The position numbers were made by a program, and so were the translations under genes. 64,000 nucleotides of DNA from Candidatus Thiothrix anitrata (GTDB taxonomy: Bacteria > Pseudomonadota > Gammaproteobacteria > Thiotrichales > Thiotrichaceae), in contig NZ_CP072800.1 of assembly GCF_017901155.1 (NCBI RefSeq), positions 1,267,283-1,331,282 on the forward strand. Direction: 5' to 3'. This document shows positions 52,527 to 62,302 of this stretch, piece after piece. Positions within the stretch are counted from its first letter, which is position 1. Every line of letters begins with the position of its first letter. Under the pieces are notes generated by a model, which saw only the letters and a program-made list of their open reading frames with translations, did not search any database and had not been told where the DNA came from.

Positions 52527-53209
52527 CTACCGACCTTTCCATTTTGAAATTGATTGCTGATGCCAGCCTCGTGGTGCAAATCGTGATGTTGGTGTTAGTG
52601 TTGGCTTCGTTGTTTTCTTGGGCACTGATTATGGCGAAGTCGGGGAAAATCACGACCACCCAAAACAGTGTCGAACGTTTTGAAGAGCGTTTTTGGAGCG
52701 GGGTGTCGTTGAATGCCTTGTACGAAGAGTTAGCACAGAAAACTAACCGGCGTGGTTTGGAACGCATTTTTTATGACGGTTTCCACGAATATAAGCGGGC
52801 AATTGCGACCGAGCCGACTTCGCGTTTGTCAGTGACGGATTCGGTACAGCGGGCGATGCGGGTGGCTGCTTCCAAAGAAGTGGATGAGTTGGAACAAAAT
52901 CTGGCATTTTTGGCAACCGTGGGGTCAACCAGCCCTTATGTGGGTTTGTTCGGCACGGTGTGGGGAATTATGAATTCCTTTATTTCCTTGGGGCAGATGC
53001 AGCAGGCTACTTTGGCGGTGGTTGCACCGGGGATTGCGGAGGCGTTGATTGCTACCGCGATTGGTTTGTTTGCGGCGATTCCAGCGGTGATTGCATACAA
53101 CCGCTTCAGCGATAAAATTGATCGTCTGGCAGTTAGTTATGACAATTTCCGCGAAGAATTCACCGCATTGCTGGAGCGTCATGCCAGCGCACAGAGGAAA
53201 CCGGCATGA
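52523..53209 (+). CDS. tolQ: TolQ inner-membrane proton channel subunit
   Basis: 228 residues, GTG start overlapping the ybgC stop; AAGGA lies upstream. Three spans: one near residues 12-32 (LVVQIVMLVLVLASLFSWAL), two in the C-terminal half (TSPYVGLFGTVWGIMNSF, IAEALIATAIGLFAAIPAV). The conserved GLFGTVWGIM/ATAIGLFAAIPA blocks are those of the TolQ/ExbB/MotA family. With TolR it uses proton motive force to energise TolA. Confidence 0.96.
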   Translation: MTTDLSILKLIADASLVVQIVMLVLVLASLFSWALIMAKSGKITTTQNSVERFEERFWSGVSLNALYEELAQKTNRRGLERIFYDGFHEYKRAIATEPTSRLSVTDSVQRAMRVAASKEVDELEQNLAFLATVGSTSPYVGLFGTVWGIMNSFISLGQMQQATLAVVAPGIAEALIATAIGLFAAIPAVIAYNRFSDKIDRLAVSYDNFREEFTALLERHASAQRKPA

Positions 53210-53637
53210 GTACCCAGTGTCGGCGTAAACGTCGTGCCATGTCACAAATGAATGTGGTGCCTTACATTGATGTCATGTTGGTGTTGTTGGTGATTTTTAT
53301 GGTGACTGCGCCGATGATGCAATCAGGAGTAGAGGTGGATGTGCCTGATGCACAGGCGGAAGCGTTAACCGCTGATAATCAGCAGGAACCTCTGACCATT
53401 TCTGTGGACAAAGCTGGACAGTTCTTCCTTGATGATGGGGAGGCGGTGGATGCGGCGGCAATTACTAGCTATGTGTCTTCCCAGCTCGACCCCAAGGCAG
53501 AACGCCCGATTTTTGTGCGTGCTGATGGCACGGCAGAATACCGGCACTTGGTAGGGGCAATGGTGGCAGCCCAGCAAGCCGGGGCAAAGAAAATCAGCCT
53601 AGTGGTTGATTCAGCCCCAGCCCCGAACAAACCCTAA
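53206..53637 (+). CDS. tolR: TolR inner-membrane protein
   Basis: 143 residues, with a single span near residues 18-38 (YIDVMLVLLVIFMVTAPMM) that carries the conserved proton-path Asp (ID in PYIDVMLVLL), then a periplasmic domain ending LVVDSAP. ATGA overlap with tolQ. Works with TolQ and TolA at division sites. Confidence 0.95.
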   Translation: MSTQCRRKRRAMSQMNVVPYIDVMLVLLVIFMVTAPMMQSGVEVDVPDAQAEALTADNQQEPLTISVDKAGQFFLDDGEAVDAAAITSYVSSQLDPKAERPIFVRADGTAEYRHLVGAMVAAQQAGAKKISLVVDSAPAPNKP

Positions 53638-53659
53638 GCGCGAAAGGATGGATTAGATC

Positions 53660-54838
53660 ATGTTTAAGGAATTGCTTAAAAATCCCAAAGCCCTAATCTG
53701 GGCATTGGTTATCCACCTGTTGATTATTGCGTTGTTGTTGCTGAGTTTTAAGTTTACCGACCGCCCCAGTGTTGATAGTAGCTTGCCAGTACAAATGGTT
53801 GCACCGGATGGACTGCCGTTACCTGAAGAAAAAGTAATACCAGCGGCGCAATCTGCTGCACAGCCAGTTACGCTACCAGAAACGGCGACATTACCACCGA
53901 CACCGCCAGTAACGCCGCCAGCAGTTAAACAGCCGCCGGTAGAACCAGAAACCAGCAGTGCTGCTGAAAAAGCCAGTGAAGCTGCTGAAGCTGAAGCACG
54001 TCGTCAAGCCTTGGCAGATAAGCGGGCGCAAGAAATTGCCGAAGCCAAGAAGCGTGAGCGTGTTGCTGAAGCTAAGCGTGCAGCAGCAGAGGCGGAGCGT
54101 AAAGCCGAAGCTAAAACCGATGCGCGTCGTGACGCTGTAGCCGAAGATAAACGCCGCGAAGCCGAACGCCAAAAGGCTGCTGCTGCCGCCAAAGCCAAGG
54201 CGGAAGCAGCAGCCGAAGCTAAGGAAAAAGCGGCTGCAGCCAGTGCTAAGGAGAAATCCGCAGCGATTGCACGTGAAAAAGCAGAAGCAGCCGCTAAAGA
54301 AAAGTCTGAAGCCCTTGCACGTAAACAAGCGGAAGAGGATAAAGCGCGTGCTGCACTCGACGCTGATCGCCAATTAGCCGCAGACCGTGAACGCTGGAAA
54401 GCAGCAGAGACCAAGCGTAAGGCCGCTGAAGCCGACGCTGAGCGTCAATTAGCCGAAGACCGTGAACGCTGGAAAGCAGCGGAAGCTAAACGTAAGGCCG
54501 CCGAAGCTGAAGCTGCACGTCGTAGTGCAACAGCCAGTAGTGGTGGTGCTGGTGGGCCCAGTGCTCGTGATTTAGGCTCGGCGCGTAGCGCGTGGGCGAG
54601 TGCGATCAAGCGCAAAGTACGGGGGAATTGGCGGCAACCTTCTGAGCGTTTCGGTATGAGCGGCACTGCGCGTTTGAAAGTCAATCCACCGGGTGTGATT
54701 GGGCGTTTTACCCTGAATTGTAACGGTAGCCCGGCGTTCTGTAACTCGCTCAAAGCGGCGATTCACGGTTCCGACCCGTTCCCAAAACCGCAATACACTG
54801 AACTTTACAACGATACCCTTGTAATTACGTTTGAGTAA
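53660..54838 (+). CDS. tolA: TolA envelope-spanning protein
   Basis: 392 residues: N-terminal span (ALIWALVIHLLIIALLLLSF), a Pro-rich section, a long Ala/Lys/Glu/Arg helix from about residue 95 to 290 that crosses the periplasm, and a C-terminal domain (SARSAWASAIKRKVRGNW, GSDPFPKPQYTELYND) that binds Pal/TolB. A duplicated segment (LAADRERWKAAETKRKAAEA, LAEDRERWKAAEAKRKAAEA) lies at the end of the helix. Confidence 0.93.
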   Translation: MFKELLKNPKALIWALVIHLLIIALLLLSFKFTDRPSVDSSLPVQMVAPDGLPLPEEKVIPAAQSAAQPVTLPETATLPPTPPVTPPAVKQPPVEPETSSAAEKASEAAEAEARRQALADKRAQEIAEAKKRERVAEAKRAAAEAERKAEAKTDARRDAVAEDKRREAERQKAAAAAKAKAEAAAEAKEKAAAASAKEKSAAIAREKAEAAAKEKSEALARKQAEEDKARAALDADRQLAADRERWKAAETKRKAAEADAERQLAEDRERWKAAEAKRKAAEAEAARRSATASSGGAGGPSARDLGSARSAWASAIKRKVRGNWRQPSERFGMSGTARLKVNPPGVIGRFTLNCNGSPAFCNSLKAAIHGSDPFPKPQYTELYNDTLVITFE

Positions 54839-54843
54839 TAGCT

Positions 54844-56082
54844 ATGACAAAGAAACTATTTGCCACTACCTTGTTTTCTGTTTGTGCACTGTTTGCCGCA
54901 GTTATCCCTGCACAGGCATCGCAAGAGTTACATATCCGCATTGACAGTGACGCGACTGCTGATGGTACGCGCATTGTGGTTGCGCCGTTTGGATCTTTAG
55001 CAAAAGTTATTGAAGCCGATTTGCAGCGCAGTGGACGTTTTGCCCTGATTGACCCGGCAAGGGCGGGGAATATGTCACCTGATGCATTGCGTGCGGCTGG
55101 GGCGCAATACGCCGTTGTCGGAAGCCAGTCCGGTGGGTTGGATTTCCAATTGATTGACGTCGGTAGCGGACAAGCGGTCGGTGCTTTCCGCATTCCCCCG
55201 CATCCTAATCAACGCCGTATGGCGCATAAAGCGGCTGACTTGGTATTTGAAAAAATTACCGGGGTAAAGGGGGCGTTTGATACCCGCATTGCCTATGTAT
55301 CCGCCAGTGGCCCCGCACGTGGGCAAACTTTTCAGTTAATCGTGTCGGATGCTGATGGGCATAACCCGCGTACTATTGCTTCTTCACGTCAGCCGATTAT
55401 GTCGCCGAGTTGGTCGCCAAGGGGAAATCAGCTTGCTTACGTTTCCTACGAAAGCGGGCGGCCTATGGTGTATGTGCAGGATTTGGCCTCAGGTGGTAAG
55501 CGTGCGATTTCTGATCCCGGTAAATCGTCCACATCACCATCATGGTCGCCTGACGGGCAGTCCGTGGCTATGAGCGTGGGAACTGGGCGTGGTGATTACG
55601 ATATTTTTGTTACCGGTGCGAATGGCGGTGGAATGCGTCAAATTACTAACAGTAGAGGTATTGATACCGAGCCGCAATGGGCTGATAACAATACGCTTGT
55701 GTTTACCTCGGATCGGGGTGGGCAGCCGCAGCTATACCGTACATCTGCCAATGGCGGAGGGGAAAGTCGCATGTCTTTCAGTGGCGGATATAATGCTGGT
55801 GCGAGTATTGCCGGAAATAGTGTGGCAATGGTGCGTCAAAGCGGAGGTTCTTCCAAAATTACGGTAATGAATGCGGCTACGCGTGAAGAGCGTACCATTT
55901 CACGCGGTACACAAGATGATACTCCGGCGATTTCCCCGAACGGTATGATGGTTTTGTATGCCACCGATGCGGGTGCACGTGGTTCACTGGCGGTCGCCAG
56001 CGATAACGGGAAAGCGCATCAGATTTTGTACTCACAATCCGGTGATGTGCGTGACCCCGCTTGGTCGCCTTATCTGGATTAA
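54844..56082 (+). CDS. tolB: TolB periplasmic beta-propeller protein
   Basis: 412 residues with a cleavable signal peptide (ATTLFSVCALFAAVIPAQA), a TolB N-terminal domain and six propeller blades with SPSWSPRGNQLAYVS, SPSWSPDGQSVAMSVG and EPQWADNNTLVFTSDRGG. Forms the TolB-Pal complex. Starts 5 bp after tolA. Confidence 0.97.
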   Translation: MTKKLFATTLFSVCALFAAVIPAQASQELHIRIDSDATADGTRIVVAPFGSLAKVIEADLQRSGRFALIDPARAGNMSPDALRAAGAQYAVVGSQSGGLDFQLIDVGSGQAVGAFRIPPHPNQRRMAHKAADLVFEKITGVKGAFDTRIAYVSASGPARGQTFQLIVSDADGHNPRTIASSRQPIMSPSWSPRGNQLAYVSYESGRPMVYVQDLASGGKRAISDPGKSSTSPSWSPDGQSVAMSVGTGRGDYDIFVTGANGGGMRQITNSRGIDTEPQWADNNTLVFTSDRGGQPQLYRTSANGGGESRMSFSGGYNAGASIAGNSVAMVRQSGGSSKITVMNAATREERTISRGTQDDTPAISPNGMMVLYATDAGARGSLAVASDNGKAHQILYSQSGDVRDPAWSPYLD

Positions 56083-56106
56083 TGACTAAACACAAATAGC
56101 GAGAGA

Positions 56107-56703
56107 ATGAGTGTTATGAATATCAAAACATTAGTAACGGCAGTGCTGGTATCAGCAGTATTGGTAATCAGTGGCTGCGCCCAACAAGGCAATCCTAATG
56201 CAGGCTCGGGTGGCATCGGTGGTGCGGGTGGTGCTGGTGGCAGTGGCAGTAATTACGGTAGTGGTGCTGGCGGCAGTGGCAGTAATTACGGCTATGGCGG
56301 TAATACCGGCTATGGTAGCGGAGCGGGGCAGTACACTCCGGCAGATTTACGCAACCCCAATAGCATTCTGGCGCAACGCATTATTTATTTTGATCTGGAT
56401 AAATCAACGATTCGCCCGGAATTCCAGAATACGTTAAACGCGCACGCTTCCTTGCTGGCAGCCTACCCGAATTTACGGGTACGCTTGGAAGGTCATGCGG
56501 ATGAGCGCGGTTCACGTGATTACAACGTGGCTTTGTCAGAGCGTCGTGGTTACTCGGTGTTGGATTACATGCAGATTAAGGGCGCAAAAGCCAACCAAAT
56601 GGAAGTGATTGGCTACGGGGAAGAAATCCCGGCAATGTTCGGGCATAATGAAGCCGCGTGGAGTAAAAATCGCCGCGTCGAAATCAAATATGCTGGAGAA
56701 TAG
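56107..56703 (+). CDS. pal: Peptidoglycan-associated lipoprotein Pal
   Basis: 198 residues: lipoprotein signal ending VISGC, then a Gly/Ser/Tyr-rich linker of about 60 residues with GGSGSNYG repeats (unusually long for Pal), then the OmpA-like domain (RIIYFDLDKSTI, LEGHADERGSRDYN, SKNRRVEIKY). Start may be 56107 or the Met at 56116; the latter is the usual distance to the lipobox. Confidence 0.96.
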   Translation: MSVMNIKTLVTAVLVSAVLVISGCAQQGNPNAGSGGIGGAGGAGGSGSNYGSGAGGSGSNYGYGGNTGYGSGAGQYTPADLRNPNSILAQRIIYFDLDKSTIRPEFQNTLNAHASLLAAYPNLRVRLEGHADERGSRDYNVALSERRGYSVLDYMQIKGAKANQMEVIGYGEEIPAMFGHNEAAWSKNRRVEIKYAGE

Positions 56704-56706
56704 GAC

Positions 56707-57612
56707 ATGCGAGACAAGGAAAATCGTCACTCATTAGCGATGCTACTGGGGTTGTTGTTGTCAGCCCCTGCTGTTGCGGCTCCGTTATCGGACGAAGCTG
56801 CGGTGCAACTACTAGACCGCCTGAGCCAAATGGAACGGGAAGTGAGTAATTTGCGCGGTGAAAATGAGCAATTACGCAATGATCTGCAAGGTTTGCAGAA
56901 AAGCCAAACGGAGGCTCTGCTGCAAGTCGATGAGAAAATCGATAAGTTAGCTCCTGAAACAACGCCATCAACAATATCTGATGCAAGTGCTGGTAGTGAT
57001 ACCATCGGCAAATCCACCGTTTTGCCAGACCCGAATGCTGGTAAATCTGCAACAACTGATCCGAATAGCTATTACAGTTACGGTACTGGTAAAACAGATG
57101 ATAAAAATCTAAGTAAGCCGGATGCTGCTAACACGAGCGCAACGGATAGCAAGCCTGAAGCGACTAAATCTGACGACACTAAGTTGGTGGCAGCTCCGTC
57201 GGATAATGCTTTGCCGCCACCAATGCGTGAAGAACGTGCTGTTTACGATGACGCGTTTAACACCCTGCTGAAATCCCCTAAAGATGCGGTTCCGGCATTC
57301 CGTAATTTCCTCAAGGATTACCCCAACAGCACCTTGACCTCCAGTGCCCAATATTGGGTGGGTGAAGCCTTGTATGCTGAAAAAGATTTTAAGGGGGCGG
57401 CTGATGAGTTCCTGCTAGTGTTGAAAGAACACAAGGGCAGTGACAAAGCACCTGGTGCTGCTTTGAAGTTAGGTTTCAGCTTTTATGAGTTGAAAGAATG
57501 GGATAAAGCCCGCAAAACTCTTGAAGACGTGGTCAGTTTCTTCCCCAAAGAAACTGAAACCGTGCAAAAAGCCCAAGAACGCCTTGATAGAATGAAGTCT
57601 GAAGGGCGTTAA
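56707..57612 (+). CDS. cpoB: Cell division coordinator CpoB
   Basis: 301 residues: signal peptide, a coiled coil (LLDRLSQMEREVSNLRGENE) that trimerises, a low-complexity linker rich in Asp/Ser/Lys, and C-terminal TPRs (VPAFRNFLKDYPNSTLTSSA, YWVGEALYAEKDFKGAADEF). Coordinates peptidoglycan synthesis with Tol-driven outer-membrane constriction. Four bp after pal. Confidence 0.95.
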   Translation: MRDKENRHSLAMLLGLLLSAPAVAAPLSDEAAVQLLDRLSQMEREVSNLRGENEQLRNDLQGLQKSQTEALLQVDEKIDKLAPETTPSTISDASAGSDTIGKSTVLPDPNAGKSATTDPNSYYSYGTGKTDDKNLSKPDAANTSATDSKPEATKSDDTKLVAAPSDNALPPPMREERAVYDDAFNTLLKSPKDAVPAFRNFLKDYPNSTLTSSAQYWVGEALYAEKDFKGAADEFLLVLKEHKGSDKAPGAALKLGFSFYELKEWDKARKTLEDVVSFFPKETETVQKAQERLDRMKSEGR

Positions 57613-57613
57613 T

Positions 57614-58255
57614 TTGAGCAGTTTACGCATTACGGAAATCTTCCACTCCCTGCAAGGGGAAACCCGCACCGTTGGTCTTCCAACGGTGTTTGTGCGTCTG
57701 ACGGGCTGCCCGTTGCGCTGTCATTATTGCGATACCGCTTATGCTTTCACGGGCGGCACTAGCATGGCGTTGACGGATATTGTTGAGCAAGTGGCGAGTT
57801 ACCAAGCGCATTACGTGACAGTAACGGGCGGCGAGCCATTAGCGCAGAAAAACTGTTTAGCGTTATTGAGCACGTTGTGTGACCAAGGTTACGAAGTGTC
57901 ATTGGAAACCAGCGGCGCAATTACTTTAGAAGGCGTTGACCCGCGTGTGGTCAAGGTCATGGACATTAAAACCCCCGCATCCGGCGAAGCGGCAAAAAAC
58001 CGTTGGGAAAACCTCGCGTTACTCGACAGCAAAGATCAGCTTAAAGCGGTGATTTGCAGCCGCGACGATTACGAATGGTTTCGGGATATTGCTGACGTTC
58101 ACGGCTTGTTTGAGCGTTGCGAAGTGCTGATTTCCCCCAGCCATACGGAACTGAAGCCGCGTGAACTGGCTGAATGGGTGTTGGAAGATCGGTTGCCAGT
58201 GCGGTTTCAGTTGCAGTTGCATAAGTATTTGTGGAACGACGAACCGGGGCATTGA
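57614..58255 (+). CDS. queE: 7-carboxy-7-deazaguanine synthase
   Basis: Radical-SAM enzyme of queuosine (preQ0) synthesis. 213 residues, TTG start right after cpoB with a GAAGGG site. The cluster-binding motif is GCPLRCHYCDTAYAF (Cys-x3-Cys-x2-Cys), with VTVTGGEPLAQ and a C-terminal substrate region ISPSHTELKPREL. Commonly found beside tol-pal-cpoB in gammaproteobacteria. Confidence 0.95.
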   Translation: MSSLRITEIFHSLQGETRTVGLPTVFVRLTGCPLRCHYCDTAYAFTGGTSMALTDIVEQVASYQAHYVTVTGGEPLAQKNCLALLSTLCDQGYEVSLETSGAITLEGVDPRVVKVMDIKTPASGEAAKNRWENLALLDSKDQLKAVICSRDDYEWFRDIADVHGLFERCEVLISPSHTELKPRELAEWVLEDRLPVRFQLQLHKYLWNDEPGH

Positions 58256-58413
58256 TGGCTTCGTGGTCGTTGTATGTCCATGTGAATTTCGGAGTATGAT
58301 CCCGGATTTACACTGTCTGGTTCGGTTGTTGTTAAATTTTTTTACACCGCTACTTGTCAAAAGATTTCCTTATGGTTATAAAGGAAATTGTCAGGACAAA
58401 AGCGGAGTTTGCC

Positions 58414-61400
58414 ATGCAGTACGCCACCCTCAAAGAATGGCTTGAGCAGCCAGGTGAAGCCAATCAATGGGGGCTGCAAGTCATTATTGATGCGTTGGCA
58501 TTGGGGGAAAACATTCCCGCTCGTGTAGTTAGTCTGACGGCTCTTGAATGTCTCTACGACCATATTCATGATACTTATCAATACCTAACCACAACCTCCG
58601 ATGCTCACAATAATCTGTCAGTGGAAACACTACAGGCGGAATGGCTGCTTTTTAAAATACATTGTCCTGATCAATCGGCTTTTGATGTTTGGGTTGCTGA
58701 AGAATTAGCAAGAGTACGCTATGGTCAAAATAAGGCAGGTGTTTGCGCAAGTTATCGCCCGTCGGCGGACGTGATTCATGCGATTAGCCGCTGGGTGTTA
58801 GTTACGTTACCCTCTAATGAATTACCGAGTGAACATTTAGTCCGCATTGAGTTGGCTGCGTGGGAATGGCTGGTCGTCTTATGGCTTTATCGGCTGTGCC
58901 GAACTAGTGAGTGTTTAGCAAATAAGCATGAAGACGCTTTTGGCATTCCGCACTTTTGCGTACAACTACACCCCATCTCATTAACGATCAAGCGTACCGT
59001 TGATGGTCTCAGCACTGAGGATGAGCTATATCTCATGCAAGGGCCGATGGTTTTTGGGCAGTCTTCTTTGTTTGCAGAGCAGGATTATGACACCGATATA
59101 GTATATAAAATTGTCGGAGCCTTTAGAAGGATTGTAGAGTATTTTTTGGATGGGCGTAATTTTTCTAATACACGTTTTAATAAAGCTATTCAAGCTGAGC
59201 CATCATTACCGCAAAAAAACTCAGAACGTCGTAGTGCAAGGTTAAAAATTGCATTAGAGAAAATTCTGGCCTTCCGGCTTGTTCCAAGCTTGCAACTGGA
59301 TGCTCAATGTCTGCGTCTCATGAGCTTTTGGGGCTTAAGTCATACGCAGCGTCACGATCTTATTCTGGCTTATGCAGGCGTGACAGGTGAACTGCGATTA
59401 GACATGCTGTATGAATCGGATACGGTACATAACCGACAATATCCCGATCTGGTGTTTGAAGCATATCATCATCGACAAGATTTTTATTTGGCGTTAAGGC
59501 AAGTTATTGATGATGCGCCTTGGTTACTTAGTGCTGTCGATTATGGAGCCATGTTGAATATTTTCCCTAGAACTTCTGCTAGTGAAGAAGCTTTAAGGGA
59601 GTTTGCAATTAAACTTGGTCATTCTTTTTTGAGAGTTGATCAAAAAACCAAATTACATGAACAAAAAGAGTTATTAATTTTTACAGAATGGCTACAAAGT
59701 CGGATGGGTACGCTCTCTAACGGAAAGCCGAATGGTCAGGTTGATGGTGCTCAGTCTCAATTGAATCATTATCAGCGTTCCGCAGAACAGATTTGTCAGT
59801 GGATTGCAGAAAGTATGAGAGCTGATTTATGTATGCTTTTTTCCTATGAGGCTAGTGCAGGTAAAAATGGCCGATTGGTTGCATTGAATAGTTATTCTCG
59901 TTCTTCTGTACCACTGGCTTGTCGTCAGCAAATGGAGCAGGATATGCAGGATATTGCAACTAATCCAGTTAAACGTGAACAATCCATTTCTTATCGTGCA
60001 CTGGAAAATCAGTCACAACATATTTGTTATTACTATAATAAAGAAACAGGTGAATCTGTCCCTGAAGGAGAAAATCTCTATCGTTCATCTGCTACGCAAG
60101 CATATACTCCACCTTATCGAATGGTCATTTCTACGCCTATTAAGTTTAATAACCGTTTGCTAGGTATTATTGAAATTAGCTCATCTCAGCCTTATCGTTT
60201 TCGATATAATCGCCAAACAGCTTTGAAAAGAATTGCATCCACATTATCTCCTTTTCTTTATCAGCATGAATATTTACTTGCCTTGCATGAAATCCAAATG
60301 GGAGTCTTGAAGTTTCACCGGCGGGCAAATAGAGGCAGCGAACGTGATCTTTATAATGGCATTTGCAAAGCCATGTCAAGATTGTTTTTGTCTGATGGGG
60401 CTTCCTTATGGATAAGAGATGTCACGGAAACGAATGAATTTTATTGTAAAGGTGTTTATAATGAGTGCTTGTTACCCGGTGGCGGGAAGGAGATTCATTA
60501 TGACATTAATGATGTTAATTTCAGAACAGGAAAGTATCTGAAAACTATTTCTGAAAGCTCATCAGGTATAAAAGAAATCGCTCATGAGAATCTTAATGAT
60601 GGTAAGAATTTAGAAGGGCATCATCAATATCTGCGTAGTCAGGATATCGCATCCATTAATATTATTCCTATTCCTTCATCACAAGAGGGTGAGTGTGGTG
60701 CAATTGCATCACTGAATATTTATAATAGGGGCGCAAGTGTTAGGTATGATATTGCATGGTTGGGTATTGCGCAATTTATTTCATCACATCTTTCTCTAAT
60801 TATCGGCGCAGTAAAGGCATTTGAAACTGAAGAATTAATTCAGGAAAATATTCACACGCATGAATTGTGGCATGATATACAAGTGTTGACAGATAAAGTA
60901 TCAAGAATTGCTAGAAGTAATAATTTCCTGCGTGAAAAGCTGGATGCATTGTCTTATTTTATCAATACGGATTGGTTTAAAGGTCAATTGGATATTGGCA
61001 GGATGGTTGGAGTTATTGATCAACTGGAAATGGATAGGATTTTAGCTTCATCACAGCATGTAAGAGATATTTCACTACGTGGTAAGTTAATTAAGAATGA
61101 AGTTGTTCAATTCATGACGGAGCAAATAAATACTTTACGGCATGGAATAGAAACGGGTTTATTTTTGCCACAAAAGGATATGTTGTTTCTTAAAGGAATT
61201 ATTAAAGCCAGAATTTCAGTTTTGCTTAATAATAAATACCAAGAAGATGCAGAATATCAGCGAGTTTTGTTGATTTCTGGGAGGCATGATGTCGCGAGGT
61301 TTTCAAAGTATGCTGAAGAAACGACAGAAATTGATTTAATGCAGCTTTATAATGCTATTGTGATTGGGAGTGAATTGAGGAAAAATCGAGGTGTTTATAT

Positions 61401-61791
61401 TGATTTTATGGAAGGTGCTTCCCGTAAAACAATTAAAGCAGCACCCTATATTATGCATACGGTGCTGACTAATTTATTGGTTAATGCGGTGAAGTATTCA
61501 GTGCTGGGGTATCCTGTTGGCGTTGCTCTAGGACAAGTTGAAGGTGGTATGACTTCGCTTACCGTAACTAATACAGGTTATTCTATGGATAACCCAGCAG
61601 AGCATAAGCTGGTAACTGCCTATGAGGTTAGAGGCAGTAATTCTAAACGTGGTGGTGAGACGGGACATGGAATGGGATTGTTTATTGTTGACCAAGTATG
61701 GAAACATATAGTTGGCGGGGAGTTTATCTTCCGAGAAATGCCTCTGAAAAATGGCAAGTCTAAATATATTGCTGAGCTTATTTTCCCCTAA
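58414..61791 (+). CDS. Large GAF/histidine-kinase-like sensor protein
   Basis: About 1125 residues from the ATG at 58414 (MQYATLKEWLEQPGE), which has GGAG upstream. The N-terminal 450 residues have no recognised family. Two GAF-like regions follow (about 480-640: PYRMVISTPIKFNNRLLGII; about 660-800: SQDIASINIIPIPSSQEGEC, SLIIGAVKAFE). A HisKA-like helix has WHDIQVLTDKV with candidate phospho-acceptor His820, and the C-terminal ATPase shows TNLLVNAVKYSV, TNTGYSMDN and GHGMGLFIVDQ. No signal peptide or span is seen, so it is cytosolic. First gene of an AT-rich three-gene operon. Confidence 0.75.
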   Translation: MQYATLKEWLEQPGEANQWGLQVIIDALALGENIPARVVSLTALECLYDHIHDTYQYLTTTSDAHNNLSVETLQAEWLLFKIHCPDQSAFDVWVAEELARVRYGQNKAGVCASYRPSADVIHAISRWVLVTLPSNELPSEHLVRIELAAWEWLVVLWLYRLCRTSECLANKHEDAFGIPHFCVQLHPISLTIKRTVDGLSTEDELYLMQGPMVFGQSSLFAEQDYDTDIVYKIVGAFRRIVEYFLDGRNFSNTRFNKAIQAEPSLPQKNSERRSARLKIALEKILAFRLVPSLQLDAQCLRLMSFWGLSHTQRHDLILAYAGVTGELRLDMLYESDTVHNRQYPDLVFEAYHHRQDFYLALRQVIDDAPWLLSAVDYGAMLNIFPRTSASEEALREFAIKLGHSFLRVDQKTKLHEQKELLIFTEWLQSRMGTLSNGKPNGQVDGAQSQLNHYQRSAEQICQWIAESMRADLCMLFSYEASAGKNGRLVALNSYSRSSVPLACRQQMEQDMQDIATNPVKREQSISYRALENQSQHICYYYNKETGESVPEGENLYRSSATQAYTPPYRMVISTPIKFNNRLLGIIEISSSQPYRFRYNRQTALKRIASTLSPFLYQHEYLLALHEIQMGVLKFHRRANRGSERDLYNGICKAMSRLFLSDGASLWIRDVTETNEFYCKGVYNECLLPGGGKEIHYDINDVNFRTGKYLKTISESSSGIKEIAHENLNDGKNLEGHHQYLRSQDIASINIIPIPSSQEGECGAIASLNIYNRGASVRYDIAWLGIAQFISSHLSLIIGAVKAFETEELIQENIHTHELWHDIQVLTDKVSRIARSNNFLREKLDALSYFINTDWFKGQLDIGRMVGVIDQLEMDRILASSQHVRDISLRGKLIKNEVVQFMTEQINTLRHGIETGLFLPQKDMLFLKGIIKARISVLLNNKYQEDAEYQRVLLISGRHDVARFSKYAEETTEIDLMQLYNAIVIGSELRKNRGVYIDFMEGASRKTIKAAPYIMHTVLTNLLVNAVKYSVLGYPVGVALGQVEGGMTSLTVTNTGYSMDNPAEHKLVTAYEVRGSNSKRGGETGHGMGLFIVDQVWKHIVGGEFIFREMPLKNGKSKYIAELIFP

Positions 61792-61810
61792 CTTAAGGAC
61801 TAATCGAGAG

Positions 61811-62302
61811 ATGACGACTGCGAAGAAGTGTGTTGTATGGTTAGAGGATAATCCTCATGAAGATAGTCTGTTAGCACTAAGTAATTATATCGAGAAAAAG
61901 CAAGATCAAGGTGTCTATTTACGTTCTGCAACAGGTATTATGCAATTACGTCGCCACTTGGATGAGGCAAAAGCAGAGGAGGAAATAGTGTGCGGTATTA
62001 TTTTGGATATTATTGTACATGGCATGACCAATTTGTCTTCATTTGAACGATCGGATATTCGCTGGGGAAAGGGAACGGCTGACGCAGGTAATAAATTGAT
62101 AAAATATGTTTTTCGTAGTCATAAAGATAATCCGTGGGGTTATTTATCTGATGTTCCAATTTTGGTTTTATCTGTTAAAGTGGATATATCTGAATCTGAG
62201 TTTAAAGAGTTTGGTGACAACATTAGGGTGGTTCAGAAATACGAAGATGATGACTGGGAATTAGAAGTGAAAGCATGGGTGGAGAAGGTGGTGAAATCAT
62301 GA
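61811..62302 (+). CDS. Receiver-like protein coupled to the GAF/kinase
   Basis: 163 residues. Reads as a receiver-like fold: VVWLEDNPHED (acidic pair near Glu12/Asp13), GIILDIIVHGM with Asp66 at the phosphorylation position, then VPILVLSVKVD for the Ser/Thr strand and VVQKYEDDD for the Lys strand. The loop between Asp66 and the Ser strand is longer than in CheY-type receivers, so it is an atypical member. No output domain. Starts 19 bp after the kinase and overlaps the next gene (ATGA). Confidence 0.65.
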   Translation: MTTAKKCVVWLEDNPHEDSLLALSNYIEKKQDQGVYLRSATGIMQLRRHLDEAKAEEEIVCGIILDIIVHGMTNLSSFERSDIRWGKGTADAGNKLIKYVFRSHKDNPWGYLSDVPILVLSVKVDISESEFKEFGDNIRVVQKYEDDDWELEVKAWVEKVVKS